Shown: positions 1-11,754, counted from the stretch's first letter. The stretch is DNA of 64,000 nucleotides from Notospermus geniculatus (GCA_002633025.1 NMRB01000073.1:483920-547919); one strand, 5' to 3'. The notes: generated by a model from the letters alone, not told the origin. A program made the numbers and translations.

Positions 1-897
1 GCACTGATTTTAGGCACGGGCGGGAGCGATAGTATTTTTTATCTTTATCTTACTTAACGGAACCCAAACAACAATATTCATGTCAATGGCACCCTCACCT
101 ATGGCGTAGTTACGGAGCATTGACTACCGTGGCCAATGAGGCCACCATCCGGCAGTCGTTTGTTGGCACCTTCCACTGTTCGGATATATTTTTGTACGAA
201 AACACAAAACGTTTCTTCTTCATATGCCTTTTCGAAAAAAGGATAAAAACAAGAAAAACGAAAAAAATGAAGAAAAAGAAAAAAAATCATGAGTGTGATC
301 ACACAAGTTTCGAACCCGCGACATTGGGGTTGTTGGCCCATCACTCTATGCACTGCGCTAATCAACTGCCTGCAGACATGCGGTGGGAATTTATTAACTG
401 GTTCAGGACAATGCAGGTAACTCGTCGTTTTAAGCCAAAATTGGCATATTGTTTTAAGTTTGGCAAACCAGGGTCGATAAATAACCACATTCTTCTGAAA
501 ATCGCTTGTAGGTGGCTCCTTTCCGCATGGCCCCCTCAACGATATTTTCTGCCCTGCTAGCTGCTCTGGGAGCGCTGCATAATTAATGAGCTAGTCGTGC
601 ATCCAAGACTATACGCTTACTGCATACACAGCAGTTAACTGTGCAAATAAACAGTTCGATGCCTTTAACCCAGTCTTAAAATCTTCGTTGGAGGCATAGC
701 CTACTCCCAATCGCAACTTTTCGATGCCTTTTGGCGAGGGCTGCGACGGCGAGTCGGAGGACGCCATCTTCGTCTTCTGTTTGCATAATTAATGGGGTCT
801 AATTAATATTCATTATTGTCTGCTTGCCATCTAAGACAAAATTTCTGTAATTCGGCAAGCATTTGCTTGCCAAATAACCACTTCCTTTACAAAACAG
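1..897 (-). repeat. tRNA-headed dispersed repeat, copy 1
   Basis: This block matches the reverse complement of about 59195-59995 almost throughout, including a shared GGCAAGCA...TGCTTGCC palindrome at one end. Read on the minus strand it contains a tRNA-like segment followed by a T-rich run. Open frames across it (99-539 minus, 120-560 plus) follow the repeat and are not credible genes. The window edge cuts the element, so its outer end is unknown. Confidence 0.75.
301..372 (-). repeat. tRNA-like promoter head of repeat copy 1
   Basis: The minus strand carries a near-consensus pol III B box (GGTTCGAAAC, 307-316) preceded by an A-box-like TTAGCGCAGTGC. The acceptor and anticodon stems do not fold cleanly, so this is a tRNA-derived SINE head and not a working tRNA gene. 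Confidence 0.6.
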
Positions 898-1773
898 GAA
901 GTTACGAGTAAACTTAAGAGGTCGTACTAAGCTTAGATAAAGGAAATCAGTTGTGGTTTTCAGTGACACGCCTGTAGCTAAAGGAATTCAGTTGTGATTT
1001 TCAGTGGCACGCCGTTGAGGCGTTGTTTTTGAATCATTCGTCATGTGGATGTTGAGTGGCACTGTACGCCTACATTCTAGCTTTAAAGGAGCTTTTTCTT
1101 CTGCCCTGGTGCATTGAGGCGAGTCGTTTGCCAAATTATGACGTTTAGTCGCACTTTCCCGTGGTGCGCCATGGAGCTTTGTAGCAGCGCTTGTTATTAG
1201 AGTTTTGCATAAGAGATGTTGAATGGCTCTGGCATCAACTCGAAATGGCAAGCACCGTGCAACCAAACGTGTTCATTTTACACACAGACACCACTACGGC
1301 TCCTCGACGACAATAAAAATGATCACCAAAGCTGATCTTCTTGATAGACAACTTTGATTCAATTCTACGGTATTCAGTATGATTCTTAGATTTGACCTCG
1401 GCGACTTCATCTATGACTCTGCACTTCTGGGCTTGTATTTTTGTACCGGGCATTATTCCAAACTGAAGAGGGATATTGGTATAAAATTTACGAAATCGCT
1501 TCATCTCAGGATATATCGGCGCAATTTTATGATATTCAGTTTGATACTTTAGGAGATATTAAAGTTTAAAAATGTTTTTTTAAATAACCCGATATTCCAA
1601 CATATTTCTCTGTTGTAATTTTTTGTGGATATAACCGCCCATATTTTTTTCCTGTTTTTCTGTTCTTCGTTACTGTGTTTCTGTTTCTCGTTTTACAAGC
1701 AATTGATGAGATCCCCACCTGCGTCACTGACGCTCTCCTTTCGTTGGTTCCGGCCACCACACATGTGGCTACC
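898..1773. other. no recognisable feature
   Basis: Only short open frames occur here on either strand. I recognise no domain, RNA or repeat end, and see nothing to annotate. Confidence 0.5.
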
Positions 1774-1876
1774 TTAACGGGACTAGGAAAATTTTTTCAA
1801 GCTTCGGTTATTACAAAATGCTAGTCTTTCATGATAAATTCCCACCGTCAATTCACTTTTTCAATTAAGTGTTAAT
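1774..1876. repeat. TTAA-type transposon end
   Basis: About 100 bp beginning at a TTAA. The same sequence recurs in inverse orientation at 32343-32440, where it also stops at a TTAA with outer bases AGGGACTGG. Two copies ending at the same position beside TTAA suggest a piggyBac- or Kolobok-type terminus. No opposite end was found nearby. Confidence 0.5.
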
Positions 1877-1881
1877 TACTG

Positions 1882-2053
1882 GCACCCAGACAAGTCAGTT
1901 ATCACCACACCATGGAGCATTCACCTCGTCACTGGGAACCTAATCAACATAATAGAGTACAAGGTCGCTCCATACAATACATACAGCGACACTGTTGATT
2001 AGGTTCCCATTGAATGCTCCATTGTGTGGTGATGACTGATTTGTTTGGGTGCA
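1882..2053. mobile_element. hairpin MITE
   Basis: The two halves are inverted copies: GCACCCAGACAAGTCAG on the left pairs with a matching right arm ending in TTGGGTGC. The arms are about 65 bp around a short spacer. It has no coding capacity. Confidence 0.65.
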
Positions 2054-2687
2054 AGTAAGTAAGAGCCAATCCGTGGTTGGACCATGCAAAAGGTGCTAAG
2101 GTGGGGGTCAACCAAAATCGATATAATTTGGTGCATATATGCACCTTGGCTCAAGTACCAAGAATGCACAATATGAGCCAATTCCATTCAGTCGTTCTGA
2201 GCACATGGTCAAAATTGAATTTGAGGGGTAGGCATGGGCAATTTCGGAGGATTGTGAAAGGGCAGTATTGAATTACCTCTTGGCAGAAACGGAACAAGAT
2301 ATGACACTACAATAATTTTGCAAGGTACTTTCCTGTCATATTATCCACATTTTATCAAAAGATCACAAAAAATTAGAGTAATTTGAGAGAGAAATTGAAG
2401 GAATTCTACCCCCACCCCAAAAATAGCTTATTTTGAGGAGCCATGTTCAACACACTCCAGATCAACTGCTGCTCCTATTCAGATAATGAAACTCACAGGG
2501 AATAACAAGCAAGAGGTATATTTTCGTTCTCTGAAAACGAAATTTGGAATTCGCAACAGTTCACGAGTAATAGCCCCATGGTTCGAAGGCTCTTTACCAG
2601 TACTTGTATAGTGCTGTCCCCTATTGTCGGTTACCCTACCCACATTCAACTCCAAAGTTTTACTTCTTTGAGCATGTTCTTACATCA

Positions 2688-3624
2688 GGCTTGTAGTACT
2701 TGACTCGATGACTCGATGGCGCGATGACTCGAAGGCGCGAAGAAGGCCAATTAAATTTCCTGTATATTGATGGGTGCATGCCTTATTTTAATTCGAGTTC
2801 CACTTCAAAACACTGGGTTACGATGCAACATGTTTAGGAAGATGAAATAAGCCACCTCTGGCATATTTTATAACCATCGTTAGACATGTTAAACCACATA
2901 CCTATCCCCATGTTTAGTATAACTCTAAAGCCGTGACGTCATTGGCGTTTAGAATGCATGATTGTGGTTGTGCGTGAAGCAGCGGAATTCATTCAAAACC
3001 GTTTTTTTTTTCGTTCAAGTGTTTTGAAGAAGTACAGTCCAAGAATTTAATTTTCATTACATAATAAGAAATATCAAAGAATTGTAAAAATTTGTTGCAA
3101 GATCTGAAACGTTTCGTCCAAGATTGTCACGTGCGTCTTGCCAAGATGCAAGTGACCACAAAACTGATGACGTCATGAAGTACATGAACAACCCGGGTGC
3201 ATTTCGTCATTTTCATGAATTTACTTTTTGCGTGGCAGCTCTGACACATTGGGAAACTTCCGGCACAGAACATGCAGTAGGATCATTGCTCAAAAGGGCT
3301 GAAAATTACCGCTATACCTCCTCCGGGGTGTGCAATAGGGAGACGAGACCAATTCCAACAACTTTTCAAAAGGGACCCATAGTAAATTCTCAAGGGCTTA
3401 GGAGCTATAGGCCTAGTTCGAGGCTACCCTTCATTTCATGATTTACGCTGAATATCAACCTCACTACACTTCTTGGTAGCTGGGGACACTACGTCAGTCC
3501 ACTTCCGCCGTTGATCCATACCACTTCTTAGAAATAACCAGCTGAATTTTATTGAATAATTTTGGCGGTGATCGAGTCATCGCGCCATCGAGTCTTCGCG
3601 TCATCGAGTCAAGTACAACAAGCC
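2688..3624. mobile_element. 937-bp TIR element with 9-bp target duplication
   Basis: It starts GGCTTGTAGTACTTGACTCG and ends with the inverse. The identical 9-mer CTTACATCA stands on both sides (2679-2687, 3625-3633). The termini hold several ACTCGATG/GCGATG sub-repeats. A 9-bp duplication fits the Mutator-like group, although an 8-bp hAT duplication plus one chance base is possible. The open frame at 3124-3441 inside it resembles nothing I know. Probably non-autonomous. Confidence 0.75.
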
Positions 3625-3633
3625 CTTACATCA

Positions 3634-5042
3634 TAGTCATAGTTAAGGGAGTGAAAAATAAAAATATTTTATTCCCAAAACCATGTAGGCCTGCATGTAG
3701 TTGAAGGAAGCTTCGGTAATCCATGAGATGGCACCACTCCAACTATTCAAGGTTATATCATGGGCTAGCCAGTGTCACGTTGAGCTACCGGTAGTTCCAG
3801 AAGCTACCAGTGGCATCAATCCAGTTACCACTGCCTTTCGCCTCCAGTCAGCAGACGACCGCACAATTATGAAGTGTTCCCTAGGCCTTCCAGATAGGGC
3901 GCCCGGCTGCACATGTATCCCTGACCTGTACAATGCAAGTCAAAGTCAAGAGCTTAGTGAAGAAATAAAGAGAAAAAGAAGTTTTTCCTTGAACATAAGA
4001 TATATTCTAGTATCTCAATAGTTAATTTTAATCACACAGAATTACACTTTCACAAAAGTTTAGGGACAAAAGTATGAGTCTTGGTGTTGGGTTCCTCGTC
4101 GTATCCTCAGTCCAGGAACTAGTGTACCCTGATATGGAAAAATAAAAAACTTGCATGAATAAGCTTTCATTTCAGACTTGGAACATGTGTTCAAGTACTC
4201 AACCACGTTGGCAACTTTAGTGTCCCGCTTCAGGTTATCTCCATATGTTTTCAGACTGTGTCTTGGATTTCCCGCTGCCATGATTGACTTGGACTGAACT
4301 TAAAGTTGTGTTTGAAAACAACTTGGTGCTTCTGTGCTTGGCATACTTGTTATATTTTGGCCAGGACTGTGCCATAATTTGACAGAATTTGAGTGGGTGT
4401 TGGATATCCCAGTGTGGGGCCATAAGGTCTTTTCTATCGAACTCAAAAGTCTTAGGATCAAGAATTAATAGGAAACATATCAGAGTCATTGAAATAATAG
4501 CAACTAATTTTTATCCCGTGGGTGAGGGGGGTGGCAGTCCATTTCCTGACTGATATTGATGTGTGGTACTCATGTGTCAGCTTGTCACACTCCCAGCTCT
4601 GTCCCTCAGATTCTTGCGGTTTAATATGGTCATGGGGGCTGGGGGGGGGGGATGTGGAGAATCCAGAGTTGATCCAAGATGTTNGTTATGTTTATGCCAT
4701 CATTTTCATTGATGCCTTATCCATCAAGGCCGAAATGACATGTATTTGGGGGGGGGCGGCAAGAGATAATCCGTGACTTTGCAGCCCATACTGATGGCAA
4801 GGCACACGAGTTCTCTCTCAACCAATGCGGTACCAAGAGTGCAAAATTAAATTCCAATCCATCCTCCATTGATGGGTGTTTAAGTACACAGGACAACAAT
4901 TTATTTCATAAGAATACTGATAGTTTAATTTGTTTCAAAATTTTACAATAGGTACATGTATATACATACAGTAAAGATCAATTTTCAATCTCTAGAACAT
5001 ACTGATACTGACTGGGAATGCACATAAATTTGTTAAAAAAGA
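3634..5042. other. unannotated stretch with weak minus-strand coding signal
   Basis: No gene could be established. Overlapping minus-strand frames at 4060-4489 and a pyrimidine tract plus AG near 4120 could be the tail of an old gene or transposon, but frames and splice sites do not agree. An N occurs at 4684 near G-rich runs. Confidence 0.35.
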
Positions 5043-5430
5043 CCACCTATTTTACACAAAGGCATACATATAAAAATATCAAGAAGATATTTTTTGATAT
5101 CACACTTGCAGACTTGGAATTTCAAAATACCAGAATACAGTGACTGCCTGGTCTAAAAATATACACTTTTTGCATCTCATGTAAATATATTGTAAAAATA
5201 AATGCACTTTTATCAAATGAGCACTACTCTTTTACTCTTACCTATTTTACACAAAGGCATACATATAAAAATATCACGAAGAAAATTTTTGATATCACAC
5301 TTGCAGACTTGGAATTTCAAAATATACCAGAATACAGTGACTGCCTGGTCTAAAAATATACACTTTTTGCATCTCATGTAAATATATTGTAAAAATAAAT
5401 GCACTTTTATCAAATGAGCACTACTCTTTT
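5043..5430. repeat. tandem duplication, about 196-bp unit
   Basis: Two nearly identical AT-rich units (about 5043-5238 and 5239-5430) lie just downstream of the stop of the minus-strand transposase remnant. This is probably the 3' flank of that transposon, duplicated in place. Confidence 0.75.
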
Positions 5431-5499
5431 AAAAATTGCATGACTGATTTCCAATTGAACACAAATAAATTCTTAAAATAAGCTAGTGACCCTGGTGAA

Positions 5500-7042
5500 T
5501 CAGTTTATGGCATTTTTCTGAAGTTCAAGACTCAGCAGCTGCCTCAGTTTTGTTTCATTTTTCAACCTTGTTTTCACCCCCAGTGACTTCAACTTTTCTT
5601 TCACCTCAGCGAGAGTCAAGTCTGTATTTTCAATGCCTGGTTCATCACCTACCATTACCAAGGAAGGAACAACTTTCCTCCTCTTACTGAAAATTTCGGT
5701 ATTCCAATAGTCTAGTTTTCTCTTTGAATATCCTCTATTTTCTCTCTGATTTTCTTTTAGGCGCTGTCGTCTCATTGAAGCCTTAAGCACAGTACCACAT
5801 GCATCTTGTTTGTTTGAATGTTGCAAATGAATTGTTTTTGCGATATCATTTGCCTTTTCCATTCCTTGTGCACTGAATTTCTTGATACCAAGATGATGAG
5901 CTGACAATTTTGGCAGGTGATACACCAGGCAATGCATATACGGAGTAACACGTTCCCTTTCATATCCTTTCCTCTTTCCTTCAAGACCAAGGAAAAGTCT
6001 AACCCACTCATTTGCCTTTGCAAACACATTGGCGGCACTGGCAGCATTATGGTCAACATAATCAGTATTTACAACAGAGTATAACTCACTGAATTTTTTC
6101 CACACCTGAATCACCTCCAATTTGGTGTTGTGATGCAGAGCATCTACCAATGCAAGTTGATCAGGCAAACCAGCAAGGAGTTTTTTCTTTTCAGCACCCA
6201 TCAAGCTAGTGAAATCTAACTTTGTTTTCCCACCAGGACCAGTCTTGTCCCATATACGAAACGTTACACCACACTGCCCAATTGCTTTGACTAGTTCATT
6301 TTTATGATTCACAGCAGATTTTGGGACTTGACCATGCTTTTCCTTGGAGCCTAGATCATCAGCATCATCAATCAAATTACCAAGGAGTCTATCAGTAACT
6401 CTTAACATGAGATGCAATTCATCTATGACAACATTTTCTATTGGAATTTTAATCAGCGGTGGATATTTGACCCCATGAAAGTTTGCTGTACTTGACAGAG
6501 CATCCCTAGAAATCCCATCTATTGTCTTAGCCAACTCGGCCGAGTTGTAGTGGTCCTCGCACTTTGACATATCACCACGGTTCTGTTTCACAATTTTACA
6601 ATAAATGCAAGCATGCTTGCCAATGGCACCTACCAGCCCCAATACCATAGACAGGAACTTGTAATCCCCACCCAAACAAACCTTCAGGGGTATGTATACC
6701 ATCAACAACAAAGCTTTTTGTGGATGACAGAGAATTGATCGAGTTAATCACATTTTTAAATGCACTTTTATAGAAATCGTAACTCTCGTGACCTTTAACG
6801 ACTCCTACTGTGTAATGGTTTGATGAAGACTGTAAGTCACATTGTGAAGACCAAACTGAAAAGCTCATGAGAACCATTCCACTGCTTCTAGCTACATTAG
6901 TGCCATCACCGCAGAATTTAACTGTAAAATCCTTTGCACATGGGTTGTCTTTCTGAATTGACTTAATTGCATATCTCAATTCGTCTTCAACACAAACTTC
7001 AGCTCCCTCATAATTTCCTGGGGTTGTGGTGTGATATGACAT
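5500..7042 (-). pseudogene. RAG1/Transib-like DDE transposase, catalytic part (frameshifted)
   Basis: Two overlapping minus-strand frames (6596-7042 and 5500-6711) join by a 1-nt frameshift near 6690. The upstream frame carries FTVKFCGDGTNV, whose Asp (residue 46) matches the context I recall for the first RAG1 catalytic Asp. In the downstream frame, D16 (LGGD) is followed by C35 and C38 (HACIYC), then H260, H265 and E285 (QGMEKAN). The offsets D+19/+22 for CxxC and E-25/-20 for HxxxxH equal those I recall for RAG1. A SAP-like motif (LTLAEVKEKLKSLGV, residues 365-379) ends the protein. This is an inactivated cut-and-paste transposase. The exact superfamily (RAG1-like, Transib or Chapaev-related) is inferred from motifs, not from a search. 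Confidence 0.72.
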
Positions 7043-7540
7043 ATTGAGTTCAGGTCAGAACGTAACTGCTTTATCAAGTACGTTTTTGGCAAATCCCCCG
7101 ACACCAGCGTGAGTTCATGGTAAAAGGCATCAGAGATAAAAAACGGTCAAGAAGGTACAGAACCTTTTCGAGGTTCGCCTTGTCATCAATAGAAACACCA
7201 TCTTGATGTTTTTCTTTAAAATTCAAATCATGCTTCACGCCTTTCTTGTCTTGCACATGAATTGCTTCTAAATTGAAACCAAAAATCTTTAAGAACCAAA
7301 GTGCACACTCTGCTCGTGACCTAAGCTGTTTGATTATTTTCCGCTGGTAAGACCTATCGACATTCTCAAAATCGGCTTTAGGAGCTGAAGTCACAGTTGC
7401 ATTGACACCAATAATTTTCTGAACGTATTCCTGAAGCTCAAAATTAGTTTCTTTCAAGTTATCAATCTCAGCATTCTGAGCATCAAGCTGTTCACACTGA
7501 CTGAGACATTCTGTTTTAAGTTGCAACAATTCATCCCTTA
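7043..7540 (-). pseudogene. transposase middle segment, duplicate that joins the catalytic part
   Basis: This stretch is about 98 percent identical to 8041-8555. It encodes the coiled-coil end and the region with RSYQRKIIKQLRSRAECALW. Unlike the other copy, it runs on into the catalytic part at 7042. It breaks off at about 7540 into unrelated T- and C-rich sequence. A one-base difference in an A run near 7141 shifts the frame relative to the other copy. Confidence 0.7.
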
Positions 7541-7805
7541 GGCCACATAAAAAAAAATGGTGAGCGTCCTTTTCTCGGGGAGGAGGTGGGTAGGGGGGAG
7601 GCTTTTTTTTAAAATTTTTTTTACAGTGAATTGGCATGAAGAGTGAGTCAATGGTAACAACCAAATGCCTTGAAATCGTGTCCTTTGTATCCCAGGTGCG
7701 ATATGAACTGGACAACAACAATCGTCTTCGAGTCGGAAGCTTTCGGCAACCTTCGGGCAGCCATTGAATTTGGCACGAATCGTTCTCTGACGACCGCCAG
7801 CGTGG
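7541..7805. other. foreign spacer inside the transposase remnant
   Basis: Unrelated sequence with runs of A, T and G separates the direct-repeat copy from the inverted 5'-end copy. I recognise no feature in it. The minus-strand frame extending through it (7074-7844) is a chimera. Confidence 0.45.
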
Positions 7806-8040
7806 TGGACCGCTGGTCAAACGTGACGTCATAATGAGACGCAAGCTCTATATGTCAGGTAGCCACAGAGGTGTGCCTAACAAACCAGTTTGGTGTCTGA
7901 TATTGACCAGCCTTTTATTGAACTTCATTTTCAACTGTTTTTCATGTGTGTACATTTGTAGGCTAACTGTAGAGTTTTCAAGATGAGTCTCAGTAAATCA
8001 CTCAGTCTTGACGTGGGGGCTTGTCCAACTTGTCCTGTGT
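7806..8040. repeat. inverted copy of the transposase 5' end
   Basis: This is the reverse complement of 8941-9172. It includes the start codon region and upstream flank, so two start regions face each other. The outer break lies at a small palindrome (TTGACC-GCT-GGTCAA in the 9172 copy). It is the product of a rearrangement, not a second gene. Confidence 0.75.
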
Positions 8041-8990
8041 GGTGTGATATGACATATTGAGTTCAGGTCAGAACGTAACTGCTTTATCAAGTACGTTTTT
8101 GGCAAATCCCCCGACACCAGCGTGAGTTCATGATAAAAGGCATCAGAGATAAAAAAACGGTCAAGAAGGTACAGAACCTTTTCGAGGTTCGCCTTGTCAT
8201 CAATAGAAACACCATCTTGATGTTTTTCTTTAAAATTCAAATCATGCTTCACGCCTTTCTTGTCTTGCACATGAATTGCTTCTAAATTGAGACCAAAAAT
8301 CTTTAAGAACCAAAGTGCACACTCTGCTCGTGACCTAAGCTGTTTGATTATTTTCCGCTGGTAAGACCTATCGACATTCTCAAAACCGGCTTTAGGAGCT
8401 GAAGTCACAGTTGCATTGACACCAATAATTTTCTGAACGTATTCCTGAAGCTCAAAATTAGTTTCTTTCAAGTTATCAATCTCGGCATTCTGAGCATCAA
8501 GCTGTTCACACTGACTGAGACATTCTCTTTTAAGTTGCAAAAATTCATCCCTTAGTTTCACGATTTCAACCTCTTTTTCTTCCAACTTTTCATTTACAGC
8601 AGATAAATCTTTTGTCAACTGATCATTTTGAATACAAATTTCACCAACATTAAGGAAATCGCTCCTCATGATATTGACACAAAGACATTTCTTTTGACAT
8701 TTTACACGCTGATTACCATGTTTCTTTTTTGTTTGTCTCAAAATACTAGGGCATTCTCTTCTTAACCTTTCACCTAACCTTGAACTCTCAAACCTGAGGT
8801 GCAGATTTTGATCAACCATGTAGGAACTCAGTAGTTTTTGATAGGCATCAGTATCGGAGCCAGCAATTTCAGCCCACTCTTTACAAATAACATATGGTAT
8901 GCGAACAGAATACAGGACATCATGTGATCTCTTCACAGGACAAGTTGGACTAGCCCCCACGTCAAGACTGAGTGATTTACTGAGACTCAT
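7998..8990 (-). pseudogene. RAG1/Transib-like transposase, N-terminal part
   Basis: A 330-residue open frame starts with MSLSKSLSLDVG at 8990. Residues about 40-110 form a Cys/Arg-rich segment of unknown fold. Residues about 130-195 are a strong coiled coil (EKLEEKEVEIVKLRDEFL and onward). The frame then matches the neighbouring duplicate until about 8045, where it runs into the inverted copy of its own 5' end, so the last 15 or so residues are spurious. The catalytic part is only reached through the other copy at 7043-7540. I do not recognise the N-terminal domain. There is no RING finger of the vertebrate RAG1 kind. Confidence 0.6.
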
Positions 8991-9172
8991 CTTGAAAACT
9001 CTACAGTAAGCCTACAATGTACACACATGAAAAACAGTTGAAAATGAAGTTCAATAAAAGGCTGGTCAATATAAGACACCAAACTAGTTTGTTAGACACA
9101 CCTCTGTTGCTACCTGACATATAGAGCTTGTGCAGCGTCTCATTATGACGTCACGTTTGACCAGCGGTCAAC
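8941..9172 (-). repeat. transposase 5' end and upstream flank (partner of 7806-8040)
   Basis: It contains the ATG at 8988-8990 and about 180 bp of upstream sequence, including a TGACGTCA. The inverted partner stops at the same outer position, which may be near the transposon terminus. I saw no convincing heptamer-like terminus. Confidence 0.55.
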
Positions 9173-9716
9173 GACAAAGTGCGCCACGTGCAGATCGCGT
9201 CATGGTTGAAGACGCAACACTCCACTTGCGCTGACGACAAACTGCACCACGTGGGTCGCCGACGTCTTTGACTGGCAAGATGGCGGATTTTTTCGTGATG
9301 ACGTCACCTGCACAAGCTCTAATGGCAGGTACAATCCGCAGGATTTTGTATAACAATTCAGTAGATGACAGACTCCAAATCTTGTTTGACACGCACAAAA
9401 CAAACTCTCTGACACTCCAAGCGATACCTTTCAAACCACTGTCTTGCAGCTTGGACCATGCTATTTGAGGGATTCAATACTAATGAGGGATTCAATACTA
9501 ATGGTAATTGAGGGATGAATTTGAATTGAAACCAGTTACATCACAATCCATTGATTCCTTCACCTCATTTTCATGAAGAACACTCAATATTATTACATTC
9601 TTGAAAGTCACATGATATTTGATTAAAGCAGATATCCACCTAAAAATAGGAATGCATATTCAGCACTGGTACACTGCAAACTTTGTTCAATCCCCACGAT
9701 CAACAGTACATCACAA
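9173..9716. other. intergenic stretch
   Basis: CpG-rich at first (repeated CACGTG and ACGTC), then AT-rich 3' flank of the chromodomain gene. There is a small tandem repeat of TGAGGGATTCAATACTAA at 9466-9501. No gene seen. Confidence 0.4.
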
Positions 9717-11339
9717 TTACACATCACTTCGTACATTGAGAGCAAATGCATCAGTGGTCATTCTAATGTTCATCAACTCGACAGGCACGATGTCTTGAAC
9801 TGGCACGATGTTTCCATTACTATCAATGCTGTAGTTCTGCTTTGTGAACTGCAATACCGGTTTCAGCAGTAGAGGAAAAACTGTTTGCCGCCCGACTCCA
9901 TTTGCATTCACCAAATACTTCCAAGTTGTCGGTAAATCCAGATCACAGAAGTCATCATCCGAAAATGCAGTGTATCCTTTTACTGATGCCGTCGAACCTT
10001 TGTTTCCAAAACAGTGCCGGTAAATGTCCAGGGGAAATGACACCTGAAATGGCTCGTGACAGCGTCCAGATGACAACTGCAGTTTTCTTTGTACGGCAAC
10101 TCGAAAATTCAGCAAGGCCTCACGCACACGTTCATCATCAACAGGCGGAGAGTTGTAATCGTGTATAATATCTGGCGTTAGATTTTCTTCTGGCTGCCAG
10201 GAACAGCTTGAAAGCGGCCAATCTTTCCAATCAATTAGATACTGGTATGCCTGAAAATATAGAGAGGAAAAAATTAATACACGGTGAGATACGAATTATT
10301 TACAATACATGCAGGCCTACCTCCATGAACCCGGTATACATGGCACACATAATATGCCACACACGACACGCTCTAATTCATAAAAGCCAATCACGATTTG
10401 TTTAATTCACAATTGCAGGGAGAAATAACTGCATCAAAAGGTCAATACAACAAACCTTCACCAGAAATGCAGGGATTTATACCAGCAATTTTGAAGAAAA
10501 CAATCACCATGATTCACAAAAAAAGTGCCCATCAAAAACACCCGAAACCCAAAAAGGCGACCAAAATATAAAATAATATGATATTTTTGATCAGAATACC
10601 TCAGGGAATCATATGAATATAGTTTGAAGCACGGATGGCTAAACAAAACTTGGATTTTGACTGGATTTTAAAACAGAAATTTTGAAGAAAATGTGACTGA
10701 CACAGAACACTCAAAATGCCATCAAAAACAGGGCACCAAAGGCATCAAAAAGTAACCTAATTGTAAAATAGTATGTTATAATTGATCATAACATCTCAGG
10801 GAATCCTCTAAATAGAGTTTAGTACTCGGATGGCTAACCAGAATCGAGATTTTGACGGATTTACAAACGTTAAGATTCGCAAAAAATACGACCATCAAAA
10901 ACACCGTGCATGAGGCAACTCATCAAAAGTCGACCAAAATACAAAATAATAGGATATATATGATTGGGATACCTCAGGGATTCCTATGAACATAGTGTAG
11001 AGCACGGGAGGCAAACCAGAATGGAGACTTTGACCGACTAAAAACCAGAACTTTGGCAAAGTCCGAAGGGAACCAATGCACTACAAACCCATGTACATTT
11101 TCGTGTACATTCGTTGTAAACAAAAATCGACCGAGACACGAGTACAAGAAGCCGATATTTTCACCTACCTGGTCAACTTTTCGACGCCAAATAACTCGCT
11201 GCACCTCCCACAATGTTTCGTCAGCATCTGTAAATGGTTTTGATACGTTTTTCCTGCGAGATTGTGGAATATCCGGCCCATTTAGAAGTTGTTTGTAATC
11301 GACCAAACGGCCGCGAGTTCTTTTCAAGGTCGTCGCCAT
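9717..11339 (-). CDS. chromodomain protein, two exons
   Basis: Exon 1 is 11169-11339 (57 codons from ATG) and exon 2 is 9717-10250. The intron runs from GT at 11168 to AG at 10251, phase 0, giving 234 residues. The join rebuilds a chromodomain at residues about 43-80: LWEVQRVIWRRKVDQ, then AYQYLIDWKDWPL and SWQPEENL. The positions of the three methyl-lysine cage aromatics are all Trp (LWEV, DWK, KDW). Such domains read methylated histone tails or tether elements to chromatin. The remaining 150 residues contain no domain I recognise. The frame is intact and the splice sites are good. It could be a host gene or a transposon-derived chromo protein; no terminal repeats were seen around it. Confidence 0.8.
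10488..11050. repeat. tandem repeat in the chromodomain intron, about 190-bp period
   Basis: Three diverged copies (about 10488, 10679 and 10866 onward) share blocks such as CCTCAGGGAATC and CGGATGGCTAA followed by an AGATTTTGAC-like block. The array fills most of the intron and stops before the exon 1 donor. Confidence 0.7.
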
Positions 11340-11590
11340 GGTTGTGAATGCTGCAATCTGATTGCTTCAAATCAGTCACGTGCTTTTATATGCTAGCGAC
11401 GCTCTGCGGCGCGTTATTCCCGCAATTGCTGGTAATGTCAAAATACGTACATTTATGGTTTGAAACAATGATATTATTTCAAATAATTTTGGTAAACAAT
11501 TAAATTCCCACATGGCGCCTCATACTCGTTCTGTCTGAACGTGGTTCTGGGACATGGCAGGTTGAAGGGCCAGCCTGAAAATGTGGTATA
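11340..11590. promoter_or_regulatory. probable promoter region of the chromodomain gene
   Basis: A CpG-richer stretch directly upstream of the minus-strand ATG, with CACGTG and GCGGCGCG. Assignment rests on position only; no TATA box or initiator is clear. Confidence 0.3.
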
Positions 11591-11733
11591 AAGCGGCCCA
11601 TACACGATCAATATGAATGACAATTTTATTGTCAATATTATTGACTGTTAGTGGGTAATATTGAAGGCGAAAAATTGGCTTGCGCAATATTCTGACGGGA
11701 TCTAATCTTGGCAGATATTTATTGAAGGTTCCG
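11591..11733. mobile_element. Harbinger left-end fragment
   Basis: It starts after TAA with AGCGGCCCATACACGATC and matches the first 145 bp of the complete Harbinger element at 13059, then stops. The rest of the element is missing. Confidence 0.75.
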
Positions 11734-11754
11734 CTCTAGTGGAAACGGGGCTTT

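Noticed and set aside
99-560. Long open frames on both strands at the left edge
   Set aside because: They follow a tRNA-headed dispersed repeat whose other copy (59544-59885) has a diverged T-rich run; no domain.
4060-4489. Minus-strand frames as a gene
   Set aside because: Overlapping frames, no domain and no consistent splice joins.
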